From: Gammaproteobacteria bacterium | GTDB lineage: Bacteria; Pseudomonadota; Gammaproteobacteria; Xanthomonadales; SZUA-36 | Length of the DNA stretch: 64,000 nucleotides | Direction of reading: 5' to 3' | Assembly (NCBI GenBank): GCA_021772935.1 | Contig: JAJFLA010000008.1 | Coordinates: 124,001-188,000 of the forward strand | Shown: positions 25,686-35,085 of the stretch, piece after piece | Layout: each line of letters starts with the position of its first letter | How positions within the stretch are numbered: the stretch's first letter is position 1 | The notes under the pieces: generated by a model | The model's input: only the letters and a program-made list of their open reading frames with translations | What the model was told of the DNA's origin: nothing | Database searches by the model: none | Program-made: the position numbers and the translations under genes

Positions 25686-26896
25686 GGTTCGTTCTTATCC
25701 ATGACCGTTGTCGAGCTGGTGTTTTCACGGCCCCTAATGGCCAGTTTGGTACCTGGCACCGGCGCATCCAGTGTTGTAATGACCACCAGCATGCCAGCGG
25801 CGATACCCTGGCTAAGGTAGACCTGCCTGGGCTCTGCCCGTGCTACGGTCACTGGCAGAATTTCAAGCTCATCGTCGGCGTTTGCAATCAGAACCGTATT
25901 GTCAGGACGCAAAACAAAACGTGGCAGCACCACCACATTATCGGCAGGCAAGCCCTGGATTTCAGCATTTACGAAAGTCCCTATCTTGAGTTCCTGCTGG
26001 TGGCTTTGCCCCAGCATGCCGTAGGGGTCAATAATTTGCGCAACGGCAAAAACAACCCGGCTGGTTTCATCGACCACACCCTCAGTGCGGATAATACGAG
26101 CCTGCCACTGCTTGTTTCCACCCGCTTTTTCCGAGCTCAGGGTAACGGCTGGGAAGGATTTGTCTTTATTTTTTGCCTCGGTTTCAGATGGCAATTCCAG
26201 GTAGTTCAAATCGTTGTAAGTCAGCGGTAAACGAACCTCGGCCGTATCAATGGCAAAAGTCACACCGAGGCGAGTACCGGGCGTGACATATTGGCCGATA
26301 TCCGCTGCTTTTTGCCTGACCAGGCCATCGTAGGGAACCGTAATTCGGGTTCGTTCCAGGTCACGGCGGGCCTTTTGCACATCGGCCTCGGCAGCGCTGA
26401 CATTGGCCCTGGCATCCGCCATCTGTGGTTTGCGTAAACCAAGATCAGAAGGTTGACCCTTTTTGCCCATATTCTTCCAGTCTTTCAACGCTTGTTCTGA
26501 GCGTGCGGTTTCATCTGCCAGTTTCGCCTTTCTCGAAGCCAGCGCAGCTTCAGCGCGTTTCAAGCCAGCCTGATAGTCACTGGGGTCGATTTGCAGCAGC
26601 ACCTCACCCTGGTGGAAAAAGCCACCGGCGACAAATTCCGGTGCGACCGACACGATTTTTCCAGATACTTCAGAAACCAGCGTGGTTTCGGTGCGTGGTC
26701 TGACGGTGCCTTGTGAAGTAACAAGGAAGTTCAGCGAAGTGACCTCGGCTTTGATGGTGTCTACCAGTATCGCTTTTTCGGTCTCAGGTTTGCGTTCGGC
26801 ATCTTTAGACTTTTGATACACCACCAATGTGACAACCACCAGGGTTGACATGATGATCAGAATCAACGGAAGCATAAACTTGAAAAACTTCTTCAT
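25682..26896 (-). CDS. RND efflux periplasmic adaptor subunit
   Basis: This 404-residue membrane fusion protein is anchored by an uncleaved N-terminal helix (FMLPLILIIMSTLVVVTLVVY), not a lipobox. Lipoyl halves (VAPEFVAGGFFHQGEVLLQID and ITVPYDGLVRQKAAD) surround a helical hairpin at about 105-170. A beta-barrel and membrane-proximal domain follow. It is first gene of the RND operon, divergent from map across 237 bases that must hold both promoters. No outer-membrane channel gene is adjacent. Confidence 0.9.
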   Translation of the reverse strand: MKKFFKFMLPLILIIMSTLVVVTLVVYQKSKDAERKPETEKAILVDTIKAEVTSLNFLVTSQGTVRPRTETTLVSEVSGKIVSVAPEFVAGGFFHQGEVLLQIDPSDYQAGLKRAEAALASRKAKLADETARSEQALKDWKNMGKKGQPSDLGLRKPQMADARANVSAAEADVQKARRDLERTRITVPYDGLVRQKAADIGQYVTPGTRLGVTFAIDTAEVRLPLTYNDLNYLELPSETEAKNKDKSFPAVTLSSEKAGGNKQWQARIIRTEGVVDETSRVVFAVAQIIDPYGMLGQSHQQELKIGTFVNAEIQGLPADNVVVLPRFVLRPDNTVLIANADDELEILPVTVARAEPRQVYLSQGIAAGMLVVITTLDAPVPGTKLAIRGRENTSSTTVMDKNEP

Positions 26897-27133
26897 TCCG
26901 GAAAAAACTCCTTGTGACCCGTTAATCGGGCAGGCTATCAGAACATGACCGCCAATTATCCTCGTTGATCATGGTCAAGTCATGGGGCATTAGTTGGGAT
27001 TTTGTCGTCAAAGACAACTATATTTCGATGGATAACAACCACAACGACTGTTTCAGAATGTACAATGTGACCCGCTTCTTCGACCGCAAACAATCTTTGT
27101 CGGGAGAATTAAATTTATAGTGGAACAAAATAA

Positions 27134-27901
27134 ATGGGAATAGTGTTAAAAACACCTGAAGAAATCGAAGCCATGCGGGTTGCGGGCCAACTGGCGGGAG
27201 AGGTCCTGAGAATGATCCGTGAACACGTACGTGTTGGTGTGACGACCGGCGAGCTGGATGCGATCTGTCATGCCTATATCACCGAAGAACAACAGGCCAT
27301 TCCGGCACCATTGAATTACCGGGGCTATCCAAAATCAATTTGTACATCCATCAACCAGGTGGTTTGCCATGGTATTCCGGGTGACAAAAAGCTTAAGAAT
27401 GGTGACATTCTCAATATTGATATTACCGTGATTAAAGACGGCTGGCATGGTGATACTTCAAAAATGTTCCTGCTTGGTGAGCCCAGCGTACGTGCGCGCC
27501 AACTATGTGAGATAGCACGTCAGGCGATGGTTACCGGTATCGAAAAGGTCAAACCGGGTTTACGTCTGGGTGATGTCGGCCACGCCATCCAGCGCTATGC
27601 CGAGGGGCAGGGTTGCTCAGTCGTACGTGATTACTGTGGACACGGTATTGGCAAGGTATTCCATGAAGACCCGCAAGTGTTGCATTATGGCCGCCCAGGT
27701 GTGGGTGAGGTGTTAATACCCGGTATGGTGTTTACTATCGAACCCATGATCAATGTCGGTAGAAAGGAAACTCGTCTGCTGGGTGATGGCTGGACCGTAC
27801 ACACCAAAGACCGCAGCCTGTCAGCACAGTGGGAACACACACTGGCCGTGACTGAAGACGGTTACGACGTATTGACGCAATTGCCGGGCGATGAACTTTA
27901 A
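27134..27901 (+). CDS. map: Type I methionine aminopeptidase
   Basis: This 255-residue enzyme removes N-terminal Met from nascent proteins. The metal ligands are visible in order: Asp in NIDITV, Asp in DTSKMF, His in DYCGHGIG, Glu in FTIEPMI and Glu in SAQWEHTLAVT. The length is normal for MetAP type Ia. The map-glnD order is conserved in gammaproteobacteria, and glnD follows 27 bases downstream. Confidence 0.96.
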   Translation: MGIVLKTPEEIEAMRVAGQLAGEVLRMIREHVRVGVTTGELDAICHAYITEEQQAIPAPLNYRGYPKSICTSINQVVCHGIPGDKKLKNGDILNIDITVIKDGWHGDTSKMFLLGEPSVRARQLCEIARQAMVTGIEKVKPGLRLGDVGHAIQRYAEGQGCSVVRDYCGHGIGKVFHEDPQVLHYGRPGVGEVLIPGMVFTIEPMINVGRKETRLLGDGWTVHTKDRSLSAQWEHTLAVTEDGYDVLTQLPGDEL

Positions 27902-27930
27902 GCCCATATTTATGAACTTTAAACCCATAT
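27891..27930 (+). repeat. Short tandem duplication across the map stop and glnD start
   Basis: Two 19-base copies, ATGAACTTTAAGCCCATAT at 27891-27909 and ATGAACTTTAAACCCATAT at 27912-27930, differ at one base with a period of 21. The first contains the map stop codon; the ATG used for glnD begins at the last two bases of the second. Confidence 0.9.
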
Positions 27931-30619
27931 GAAAGTACGGCTACGGGGCCGCCTGTCCAGACCAGCAGCTGCTGAGGGTTGTCTGGACCCGAATACACTT
28001 GCCAGCCATACAGGTGTCCAGACTCAGGAACAACTCATCCAGTCACTCAAGATTGCTTTAGTAGAAGCGGATGAGTGTTTGGCAGAAAAATTCCGCAAAA
28101 AAGAAGATGTAAACCAATTGGTCAAGGCCCGTGCCTGGGTGGTTGATCAATTGGTTCTGCATGCATGGGATAGCCTGATCCCTGTCGATGAAAACCTCTC
28201 ACTGGTGGCCGTAGGCGGTTTTGGTCGTGGAGAACTGCACCCACACTCAGATGTAGACCTGCTGATTCTGTTGGCGGAACCAGCCCTGGGAGAGGCGTCA
28301 CGTACCGCAATAGAAGCCTTTGTCACACTGCTTTGGGATGCCGGTTTTTATCTGGGACACAGTGTGCGGACCGTGGCGGCCTGTGTTGCGGAAGCAAAAA
28401 AGAATATCGCCACGGCCACCAGCCTGATGGAAAGTCGTTTACTCAGTGGCCAGACACAGATGCTGGCAGAGATGCTGGATGCTACCGCTGCTGATCAGGT
28501 TTGGTCAGCGGCAGAATTTTTTGATGCCAAGTTTGAAGAACAAATCAAGCGGCACGAGCAATATCACGGTACTGCTTATAACCTTGAGCCCAATATCAAA
28601 GAAAGTCCGGGTGGTTTACGCGATATTCAAATGATCGGCTGGGTTGCAAAAAGGCACTTTAATACACAGTCTTTGCATACACTTGTTGAGCGTGGATTTC
28701 TGACCGAGTCCGAACTTCAGGATTTAAAAGACGGCAGGACGTTCCTTTGGGAAATCCGTTTTGCCCTACACCTGTTTGCTGGCCGTGGTGAAGATCGTTT
28801 GTTATTTGAGTTTCAACGACAAATTGCCGAGCATTTTTTAGGGCTTGAAAAACAGCAGCAATCCAATGCTGGTGTTGAGCAATTCATGCAGCGATATTAC
28901 CGCACTGTGATGCAAATCGAACGTCTCAATGAGATGTTGCTGCAATTATTTAGTGAAGAGTTGCTACCACATCAATCAGAGCCTTCTCAAGACATGGGAG
29001 CGGACTTTCGTGTGACCCACGGTTTTCTTGAGGTCTCCGATGACGGCTTGTTTGAGCGTCGACCGGTTGCAATGATGGAGCTATTTGTTTTACTGGCAGA
29101 ACATGAACAGTTACTGGGAGTGCGGGCATCCACCATCCGCTTAATCCGTGATAGCTTGCACCTCATTGATGAAACATTTCGAGCTGATCAAAAGGCCATG
29201 CAATACTTTTTTGAGTTATTTTGCCAGACCAGTGGTGTATATACACAGTTACAACGCATGAATCGTTACGGAATTCTGGCGGCTTTTATCCCGGCATTTG
29301 CCAATATCGTTGGCCGCATGCAATTTGATCTTTTCCATGTCTATACCGTGGATCAGCACATTCTGTTTATGGTCAGAAACCTGCGCAGGTTTGCCCATGG
29401 AAAATACCATTCAGAATTTGCACATGCCGCAGATATTTTCCAGCAAATTGATCACCCTGAAATTTTATACCTGGCGGCTTTATTCCACGATATAGCCAAG
29501 GGCAGACAAGGTGATCATTCCACGCTGGGCGCGGAGGACGCGCTGGCCTTTTGCAAGCAGTTGCCAATGCGTAATGAACACCGGCAGCGTGTGGCCTGGC
29601 TGGTGGAGCAACATCTGGTGATGTCACAGACCGCCCAGCGGCGAGATATTGCTGATCCAGAAACCATCCACAGGTTTTGCGAAGTTGTTGGTAACCAGAC
29701 ACGCCTGGATTACCTCTACCTGGTTACGATTGCTGATATTGCTGCCACTAGTTCCAAATTGTGGAACAACTGGAAAGACAGTTTGTTGTGGGAGCTGTAT
29801 TCCATTACATCCACCGCACTGGCCGAAGGTAGCTCAAATATATTTGACCGCAGGCAGCGGATTGAAGAATCCAGATCCGAAGTAGGTAAATCATTGCTGC
29901 AGAAAGGTTTAGACCTTGAAGCCATCAATGCTTTGTGTGACAGCCTGCCGCAAAACATATTCCTGAGCTTTTCCAATGATCAGCTGGAATGGGCGGTATC
30001 GATGCTACTAAAAATGAGGTCAACCAGCTTAGTACTGGTAGCTATACGTGAGGTCGAAGATACGGGTGTCAGCGAATTGCTGGTTCATGTACCGGATTAC
30101 GATGGCCTGTTCTCTGCAGTTACAACGGTCATTGATGAAATTGGACTGGATGTGTTGTCAGCGCGTGTCGGTGCGACTGTCTCGGGAAAGAGTATTGACC
30201 TGTTTCAATTGATGGACCAGCATGCGCGGCCGTTGAACGCCGTCGATAGTGAGCGACTGGAAGTTCGCTTGCGTGAGGTACTGGAAAAAGCCAATGTACC
30301 GGGGCCGGTAGTGCGCAGATTGCCGCGTCGATTACGCCCGTTCAAGAGCAGTGCACGGATTCGATTCTCGGCTGCACACGGTGGTGAGAAGACCTTAATG
30401 GACCTGGAGTGTTCTGACCGGCCGGGACTGTTATCTAATATTTCTGCCGCCATATTGGCTTGTGGCGTTCGCATACATGATGCAAGAATTGCTACGATGG
30501 GTGACCGTGTAGAGGATGCCTTTATTCTCAGCGACACGCAAAATGCCCCGTTAAGCCGTCAGTTAAGAACTGAATTATTACAATCCTTAAATGAAACTTT
30601 AGAGACCAGTCAAGTTTAA
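27929..30619 (+). CDS. glnD: Bifunctional PII uridylyltransferase/uridylyl-removing enzyme
   Basis: This 896-residue sensor of glutamine adds UMP to PII protein and removes it. The nucleotidyltransferase motif GGFGRGELHPHSDVDLLIL is at about 96-114, the HD hydrolase motif LFHDIAKGRQGDHS at about 515-530, and two ACT domains lie at the C terminus (the last with DLECSDRPGLLSNISAAIL). The length is usual for GlnD. The start lies in a short tandem duplication; no strong ribosome binding site is seen. Confidence 0.95.
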   Translation: MKVRLRGRLSRPAAAEGCLDPNTLASHTGVQTQEQLIQSLKIALVEADECLAEKFRKKEDVNQLVKARAWVVDQLVLHAWDSLIPVDENLSLVAVGGFGRGELHPHSDVDLLILLAEPALGEASRTAIEAFVTLLWDAGFYLGHSVRTVAACVAEAKKNIATATSLMESRLLSGQTQMLAEMLDATAADQVWSAAEFFDAKFEEQIKRHEQYHGTAYNLEPNIKESPGGLRDIQMIGWVAKRHFNTQSLHTLVERGFLTESELQDLKDGRTFLWEIRFALHLFAGRGEDRLLFEFQRQIAEHFLGLEKQQQSNAGVEQFMQRYYRTVMQIERLNEMLLQLFSEELLPHQSEPSQDMGADFRVTHGFLEVSDDGLFERRPVAMMELFVLLAEHEQLLGVRASTIRLIRDSLHLIDETFRADQKAMQYFFELFCQTSGVYTQLQRMNRYGILAAFIPAFANIVGRMQFDLFHVYTVDQHILFMVRNLRRFAHGKYHSEFAHAADIFQQIDHPEILYLAALFHDIAKGRQGDHSTLGAEDALAFCKQLPMRNEHRQRVAWLVEQHLVMSQTAQRRDIADPETIHRFCEVVGNQTRLDYLYLVTIADIAATSSKLWNNWKDSLLWELYSITSTALAEGSSNIFDRRQRIEESRSEVGKSLLQKGLDLEAINALCDSLPQNIFLSFSNDQLEWAVSMLLKMRSTSLVLVAIREVEDTGVSELLVHVPDYDGLFSAVTTVIDEIGLDVLSARVGATVSGKSIDLFQLMDQHARPLNAVDSERLEVRLREVLEKANVPGPVVRRLPRRLRPFKSSARIRFSAAHGGEKTLMDLECSDRPGLLSNISAAILACGVRIHDARIATMGDRVEDAFILSDTQNAPLSRQLRTELLQSLNETLETSQV

Positions 30620-30642
30620 CCATGGCCAACTGCTGTTGCTTC

Positions 30643-30711
30643 AGGCCGGGGTCAGACTCGATGCCGGGGTTACGCTCAGACCTGGGTCACGCTCAGGCCG
30701 GGGTCAGACTC
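30643..30711 (+). repeat. Degenerate 16-18-base tandem repeats next to REPIN copy 1
   Basis: Four imperfect units of the type GCCGGGGTCAGACTC run from about 30645 to 30711, the last being the left arm of the adjacent palindromic element. They look like serial copies of the element's left end. Confidence 0.6.
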
Positions 30712-30769
30712 AAATGCGTTGATGGTGGTCGGAAAGGTGATGGGGTCTGTCGCATTTGAATCTGACCCC
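30700..30769. repeat. REPIN-like palindromic element, copy 1
   Basis: This 70-base element has the left arm GGGGTCAGACTCAAATGCG, and the right arm CGCATTTGAATCTGACCCC is its reverse complement at 18 of 19 positions. The internal 32 bases (GATGGTGGTCGGAAAGGTGA and neighbours) recur in the other two copies. The design is that of non-autonomous repeats moved by REP-associated tyrosine transposases; no such transposase is in the window. Confidence 0.8.
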
Positions 30770-30849
30770 TGATGGTTTCTGCAATCAACATGTCCTTCTA
30801 GCCTGGGCTAGGGTTGAAGTCCTTTAAAAAGGGCCGTTCATACCGGTGC

Positions 30850-32235
30850 TCAAACACCTGCTGATTGACGCGTGATTCGATACCGGGCGAAGGCATATGT
30901 GGCAAATAGTGAAACCGGCAGGGCAACCAGGCTTAGAGCACCGAGGCGGGTTATCATGTCGGGTGCAACCACGCTGGGGTCGCTCTGCAGGGGAAATCGG
31001 ATCAAATCGATACCCACACCAGCAAACAAGTGTCCTGCTGCCGAACCCAGTTTTCTGGAAAACGAAACCGCAGCAAATAGAAGACCCTGTTGGTTTCGAC
31101 CGGTGCGCTGAAAATGATCAGCGGCGACGTCGGCCATCATTGAGCCCGACGAAGCAAAAGCGACGCCAGCCACCAAGCCGAAACAAAGCAGCAGTGTCAA
31201 GATGATTCCGAATAGCAATGGAACCCCGTTCTCTGGCATCAGCCCCATCATTCGCGCTACAACCCCAACGCTACCCAGTGCGCTCGCGATCAAGGCAGAA
31301 GCAACCAGGCTGGGCCGCTTATCCACACGGATATGAAGAAAGCCGGAGATTGCCACGCCAATGACAAAACCCAGGCCCAGGGGCACCAGCAGGTACGATA
31401 TCTGCTCGCTCGTGAAAGCCCAGAAGAAAACGTTGACGTGGGTGCCGAGAGTGCTGGTAATCGAAAGGGCAATAGAGAAAAGTGAAAATCCGACCACCAG
31501 GGAGCGAAAGGACGGGTTCTGCCAGGCCGTGACAAACGACTGATAAGTGGTGGCGAGCGACAAGGGTTCGGGGTGTTCCGGTGGCGCGGGCAGGCGAGGG
31601 ATCTCCTTTCGTGTGCCCCAGGCCGAGTACCAGATTGTCAGGCACATGAAGAGGGCGCTGAACACCGCGAAGGATGGGTAACCGGCAGGGTTCAAGAGGC
31701 CGTTGGAGTAGCTATCACTGGCTGGAAAGAAATAATAGACACCAAAACCAATCACGCCCAGAGAGCCAACCATCCCCGCCAGGGTTCTCCACTGCACCAC
31801 TGATGTGCGTTCATCGTAGTCGTCACTGAGCTCGGCACCCAGGGCCATATGGGGAACGTGATAGAGGGTCAACGCCGCGCGTACGAGTACCGCGAAGATC
31901 AACAGCCAGAGAAAAAGCCCTGTCTGGCCGAGTCCTTGCGGTGGGAAAAAGAGCATTAGCCACGCAATACCCAAGGGCAGGGCTGAGGCATACATAAATG
32001 GGTGCCGACGGCCAAGACGGGACCTCCAGTTGTCTGACAGGTGACCAATGACCGGGTCTGTTATTGCATCAAAGACCAGTGCAACAGCGATGGCGGCGCC
32101 CGCAAGTGATCCCTGCAGACCCAATACCTGGGTAAAGTAGAAGAATACGATGATGTCAAAGCCACGCGACTTGATGCCCTCGGCAACCTGGCCGACACCG
32201 TAGGCAAATTTGGTCGATATGCTAAGGATCTTCAC
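30850..32235 (-). CDS. MFS transporter, GPH (MelB-like) cation symporter family
   Basis: This is a roughly 461-residue inner-membrane transporter with about twelve hydrophobic segments. The N-terminal FAYGVGQVAEGIKSRGFDIIV and the motif DPVIGHLSDNWRSRLGRRHPF (about residues 55-75) mark the glycoside-pentoside-hexuronide:cation symporter group. The start is taken as the GTG at 32235, which overlaps the preceding gene by 14 bases; an ATG at 32310 would overlap it by 89. G+C content looks higher than in glnD and dapD. Together with the next gene it interrupts the glnD-dapD neighbourhood. The substrate is unknown. Confidence 0.8.
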   Translation of the reverse strand: MKILSISTKFAYGVGQVAEGIKSRGFDIIVFFYFTQVLGLQGSLAGAAIAVALVFDAITDPVIGHLSDNWRSRLGRRHPFMYASALPLGIAWLMLFFPPQGLGQTGLFLWLLIFAVLVRAALTLYHVPHMALGAELSDDYDERTSVVQWRTLAGMVGSLGVIGFGVYYFFPASDSYSNGLLNPAGYPSFAVFSALFMCLTIWYSAWGTRKEIPRLPAPPEHPEPLSLATTYQSFVTAWQNPSFRSLVVGFSLFSIALSITSTLGTHVNVFFWAFTSEQISYLLVPLGLGFVIGVAISGFLHIRVDKRPSLVASALIASALGSVGVVARMMGLMPENGVPLLFGIILTLLLCFGLVAGVAFASSGSMMADVAADHFQRTGRNQQGLLFAAVSFSRKLGSAAGHLFAGVGIDLIRFPLQSDPSVVAPDMITRLGALSLVALPVSLFATYAFARYRITRQSAGV

Positions 32236-33433
32236 GGGGTGGGTTTCCGGGTGGCACTTTTGCGGACCGTTGGAGCCGACCCTCATTTGCCAGAAAAGTG
32301 GTAATCGCATCGGCTGCCCGAACCGAAGAGGGTGTGTCGGTTAGGTCAAACGCCTCCGCGAAGGCGCGTTCCTGTTCTGGCCGGTAGCGCTGGGGATCCG
32401 ACCGAATCCTGGCGAGGGCGGCGGGCAGGTCGTTGACCGACTCCAACACTTCGCCAGTAGACCAGAAGCAAAAGTTATCATTATTCCGCCAATTTGCCTT
32501 ACTGGGATTGAAGAAAACGCATGGTCTGGGTTCAATGAGAAACTCGTAAACCAGGCTGCTGACATCACCAAGATAGATATCGGCAGCACGCGTATAGGTC
32601 ATATCTATTGAGGCAATGCTACCAGGGTCAACCAGGATGTTGGGTGCGTGCCGGAGCGCATCAGGAATAGGTGGGGTGCGCCGTGGCAGGCTACCTTCGG
32701 TGCAGACGTGCCAGCTGCGCCGGTACATAAGTACGTGTGGCGCGAAAATAAGGTTGTAGTCGGGGTTGTTTACAAAATAGTCCAGGATAGCCCCTCCCCA
32801 GCCATACCATGACGAGAACTTTGGATTAAAATGAGGGGCGTAAAGCACCGTAGGCCGGTCATTGGAGAACACTCTTGGTCGAGGTGTGTTACGGATACAG
32901 TCGAACTTTACATATCCGGCGATAGCGTACCGATCAGGATCGACCATTCCCTCAGACAACATACGTGCCTCATACTTGCGGCCGGGCAGGAGGTGGAAAT
33001 CAAATCCGGCGACACCCTGATAGCCACCAGCCCGGTCACCGGCGCCATGAAACGTGTTGATCATCAGAGGGCACCTGGCACCGAGAAAGCGCTTGAGTAT
33101 GAGGCTGGGTTTATCAGGGACCACCAGTACGTCCAGTGAACGAAACAGGGCGCGGTGGCGCCACAAAACTCCGAGCCGTTTGACGAGTAGTGCATGACCG
33201 GTCAGTTTGTCGAACAAACTGGCGCTGGCGGGTGGTTCTGCCAGCCTGATTTCACAGGATGCATCAGGGTAATCTGCGGCAATTCCTGCAATTGCATCTG
33301 CCTCCACTGTGGTGGTGCTGATGATAACAACAGAGAGTTCGGGGTTCCGGCGTGCCAGTTCAAATGCGATAGGGACACAGTGCATGACTTGATGAGCGGC
33401 GTCGTGGTTTAGCAAAAAGCCAATGCGGACCAT
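32222..33433 (-). CDS. CDP-glycerol glycerophosphotransferase-like protein (GT-B fold)
   Basis: This 403-residue cytoplasmic protein has a Rossmann-type N terminus (IGFLLNHDAAHQVMHCVPIAFELA), then NTFHGAGDRAGGY, RPTVLYAPHFNP (about 195-206), and ADIYLGDVSSLVYEFLIEPRPCVFFN near 300-325. The last two are the hallmarks of the TagF/TagB-like glycerophosphotransferase family and related GT-B enzymes. A role in making or transferring a phosphopolyol or sugar in the envelope is likely, but the donor and acceptor are unknown. It is coupled to the transporter gene downstream and lies between two REPIN-like repeat loci. Confidence 0.72.
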   Translation of the reverse strand: MVRIGFLLNHDAAHQVMHCVPIAFELARRNPELSVVIISTTTVEADAIAGIAADYPDASCEIRLAEPPASASLFDKLTGHALLVKRLGVLWRHRALFRSLDVLVVPDKPSLILKRFLGARCPLMINTFHGAGDRAGGYQGVAGFDFHLLPGRKYEARMLSEGMVDPDRYAIAGYVKFDCIRNTPRPRVFSNDRPTVLYAPHFNPKFSSWYGWGGAILDYFVNNPDYNLIFAPHVLMYRRSWHVCTEGSLPRRTPPIPDALRHAPNILVDPGSIASIDMTYTRAADIYLGDVSSLVYEFLIEPRPCVFFNPSKANWRNNDNFCFWSTGEVLESVNDLPAALARIRSDPQRYRPEQERAFAEAFDLTDTPSSVRAADAITTFLANEGRLQRSAKVPPGNPPREDP

Positions 33434-33550
33434 GGTGTTTTATCCCGGGTAGAAAAAATCGAGCACACAGTGCAGATGCCGGTTTCATTATCAGGCAAAC
33501 ATCACTGTTTTGGTACAGTAATGATACAACGGGCGACTGGTGCAAGGGCC

Positions 33551-33620
33551 GGGGTTAGACTCAAATGTGTTGATGGTGGTCGGAAAAGTGATGGGGTCTG
33601 TCGCATTTGAATCTGACCCC
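33551..33620. repeat. REPIN-like palindromic element, copy 2
   Basis: This copy has left arm GGGGTTAGACTCAAATGTG and right arm CGCATTTGAATCTGACCCC, with the same length and interior as copy 1. The left arm has two substitutions relative to copy 1. Confidence 0.8.
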
Positions 33621-33772
33621 TGATGGTTCAGGTATCAACTTCAAAGCATCACTTGGCGCTTATATTATGTTTGCAAACGGTGAAATACATGCAAAAATTG
33701 ATGAAAACTATGCCCCATAGGTTTTTATGGGAGAACGCTAGGCTGGCATTGATGAATCTAAGAACAAGGGCT

Positions 33773-33841
33773 GGGGTCAGACTCAAATGCGTAGAGGTGG
33801 TTGGAAAGGTGATGGGGTTTGTCGCATTTGAATCTGACCCC
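33773..33841. repeat. REPIN-like palindromic element, copy 3
   Basis: This copy has left arm GGGGTCAGACTCAAATGCG and right arm CGCATTTGAATCTGACCCC, with a 31-base interior one base shorter than the others. It ends 55 bases before the dapD start. Confidence 0.8.
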
Positions 33842-33896
33842 TGATGATTAAAAGATTAACTTCAACACTAACAATTTGTCAGGACGTAGGTGCGCA

Positions 33897-34745
33897 ATGA
33901 AGCAAACAAGTAACAACCAAGACCACCGCAGGCTTATCGAGGCAGCGTTTGAAGAACGTAAAACCATTACCCCGGAGTCTGCTGGAGCGGCGTTGGTTGT
34001 GGCCATTGAAGCTTCGATTTCTGGTCTGGAGCAGGGTGCTTTACGGGTTGCTGAAGTGGGTAAGCATGGATGGCAAGTTAATGAATGGCTAAAAAAAGCG
34101 GTGCTATTATATTTTCGCATCCGTCACAATGAGGTTATCGATGGTTCGGCGTCCCGGTACTTTGACAAGGTTCCATTGCGTTGGACGCCAGCTTCAACTG
34201 AGGACATCAGTGCCTGCGGCGCTCGAATCGTTCCGCCAGCGACAGTCCGGCGAGGTGCCTTTATCGGACATGACGCGGTGCTGATGCCGTCTTATGTCAA
34301 TATCGGGGCATATGTAGGTGAGGGCAGTATGGTTGATACCTGGGCAACGGTGGGCTCCTGTGCACAAATCGGTGCGCATGTTCATCTGTCCGGTGGTGTG
34401 GGTATCGGTGGTGTGCTCGAGCCACTACAGGCGACACCGACTATTATCGAGGACGGCTGTTTTATCGGCGCACGTTCAGAAGTCGTCGAAGGTGTGATCA
34501 TTGGCAAGGGCAGTGTGCTGTCGATGGGCGTATATATTGGCAAGAGCACACGCATATACGACCGTGAAAGTGGTGAGATCATGTATGGACGAGTTCCGGC
34601 TGGCTCAGTTGTCGTGCCCGGCAGCCTGCCAGCTAAAGACGGTAGTTACGCATTGTACGCAGCCATCATCGTTAAGCGTGTTGATGAAAAAACACGCTCA
34701 AAAACCAGTGTCAATGAACTGCTAAGAGCGAGCATCGACGCCTGA
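33897..34745 (+). CDS. dapD: Tetrahydrodipicolinate N-succinyltransferase
   Basis: This 282-residue trimeric left-handed beta-helix enzyme of lysine/diaminopimelate synthesis transfers succinyl from succinyl-CoA to tetrahydrodipicolinate. Hexapeptide repeats run from about residue 105 to 250 ([40 protein letters not shown]). FDKVPLRW precedes them, as is usual. The ATG at 33897 is preceded by a GTAGG-type site; a TTG at 33876 would add seven residues. It leads the dapD-yffB-dapE cluster. Confidence 0.95.
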   Translation: MKQTSNNQDHRRLIEAAFEERKTITPESAGAALVVAIEASISGLEQGALRVAEVGKHGWQVNEWLKKAVLLYFRIRHNEVIDGSASRYFDKVPLRWTPASTEDISACGARIVPPATVRRGAFIGHDAVLMPSYVNIGAYVGEGSMVDTWATVGSCAQIGAHVHLSGGVGIGGVLEPLQATPTIIEDGCFIGARSEVVEGVIIGKGSVLSMGVYIGKSTRIYDRESGEIMYGRVPAGSVVVPGSLPAKDGSYALYAAIIVKRVDEKTRSKTSVNELLRASIDA

Positions 34746-34746
34746 T

Positions 34747-35082
34747 ATGTTGACGGTATACGGAATTAAACAGTGTGACACCTGCCGTAAGGCACTTAAG
34801 TGGTTGTTAGCGCAAGGCATTGAACATCAATTTCATGATTTTCGAAACGATGGTCTGCCCACAGGCCTGTTGCAAAGCTGGCTGGACTCAGCATTTGCTG
34901 GCAGGCTGGTCAACCGTCGCAGTACCACTTGGCGACAACTGACTGATGAGCAACGTCAACTTGAAGGTGATGCACTGCTGGAATTGCTGCAACAGCACCC
35001 GACACTGATAAAACGTCCGGTGTTTGTCAGCGATGACATCATCGCTGTTGGTTTCAAGCCAGAAGAGCTCACGGGGCTATAG
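34747..35082 (+). CDS. yffB: ArsC/Spx-family reductase YffB
   Basis: This 111-residue thioredoxin-fold protein of the ArsC family has CDTC at residues 10-13 and the KRPVFV motif (about 89-94). In many gammaproteobacteria it sits beside dapE, as here, though its cellular function is unclear. It begins one base after the dapD stop and ends three bases before dapE, so the three genes form one operon. Confidence 0.9.
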   Translation: MLTVYGIKQCDTCRKALKWLLAQGIEHQFHDFRNDGLPTGLLQSWLDSAFAGRLVNRRSTTWRQLTDEQRQLEGDALLELLQQHPTLIKRPVFVSDDIIAVGFKPEELTGL

Positions 35083-35085
35083 TTT

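Larger units (their letters stand above)
33434..33896. other. Intergenic region with two REPIN-like copies
   Basis: This 463-base stretch between the glycerophosphotransferase-like gene and dapD holds two palindromic repeats (33551-33620 and 33773-33841) separated by about 150 bases of unassigned sequence. I see no convincing gene, tRNA or terminator in it. The dapD promoter should lie at its right end, possibly inside or just after the third repeat. Confidence 0.7.

Noticed and set aside
33623-33844. A 73-residue open frame between REPIN copies
   Set aside because: Its C-terminal third is the third palindromic repeat read through, and the rest has no recognisable feature.
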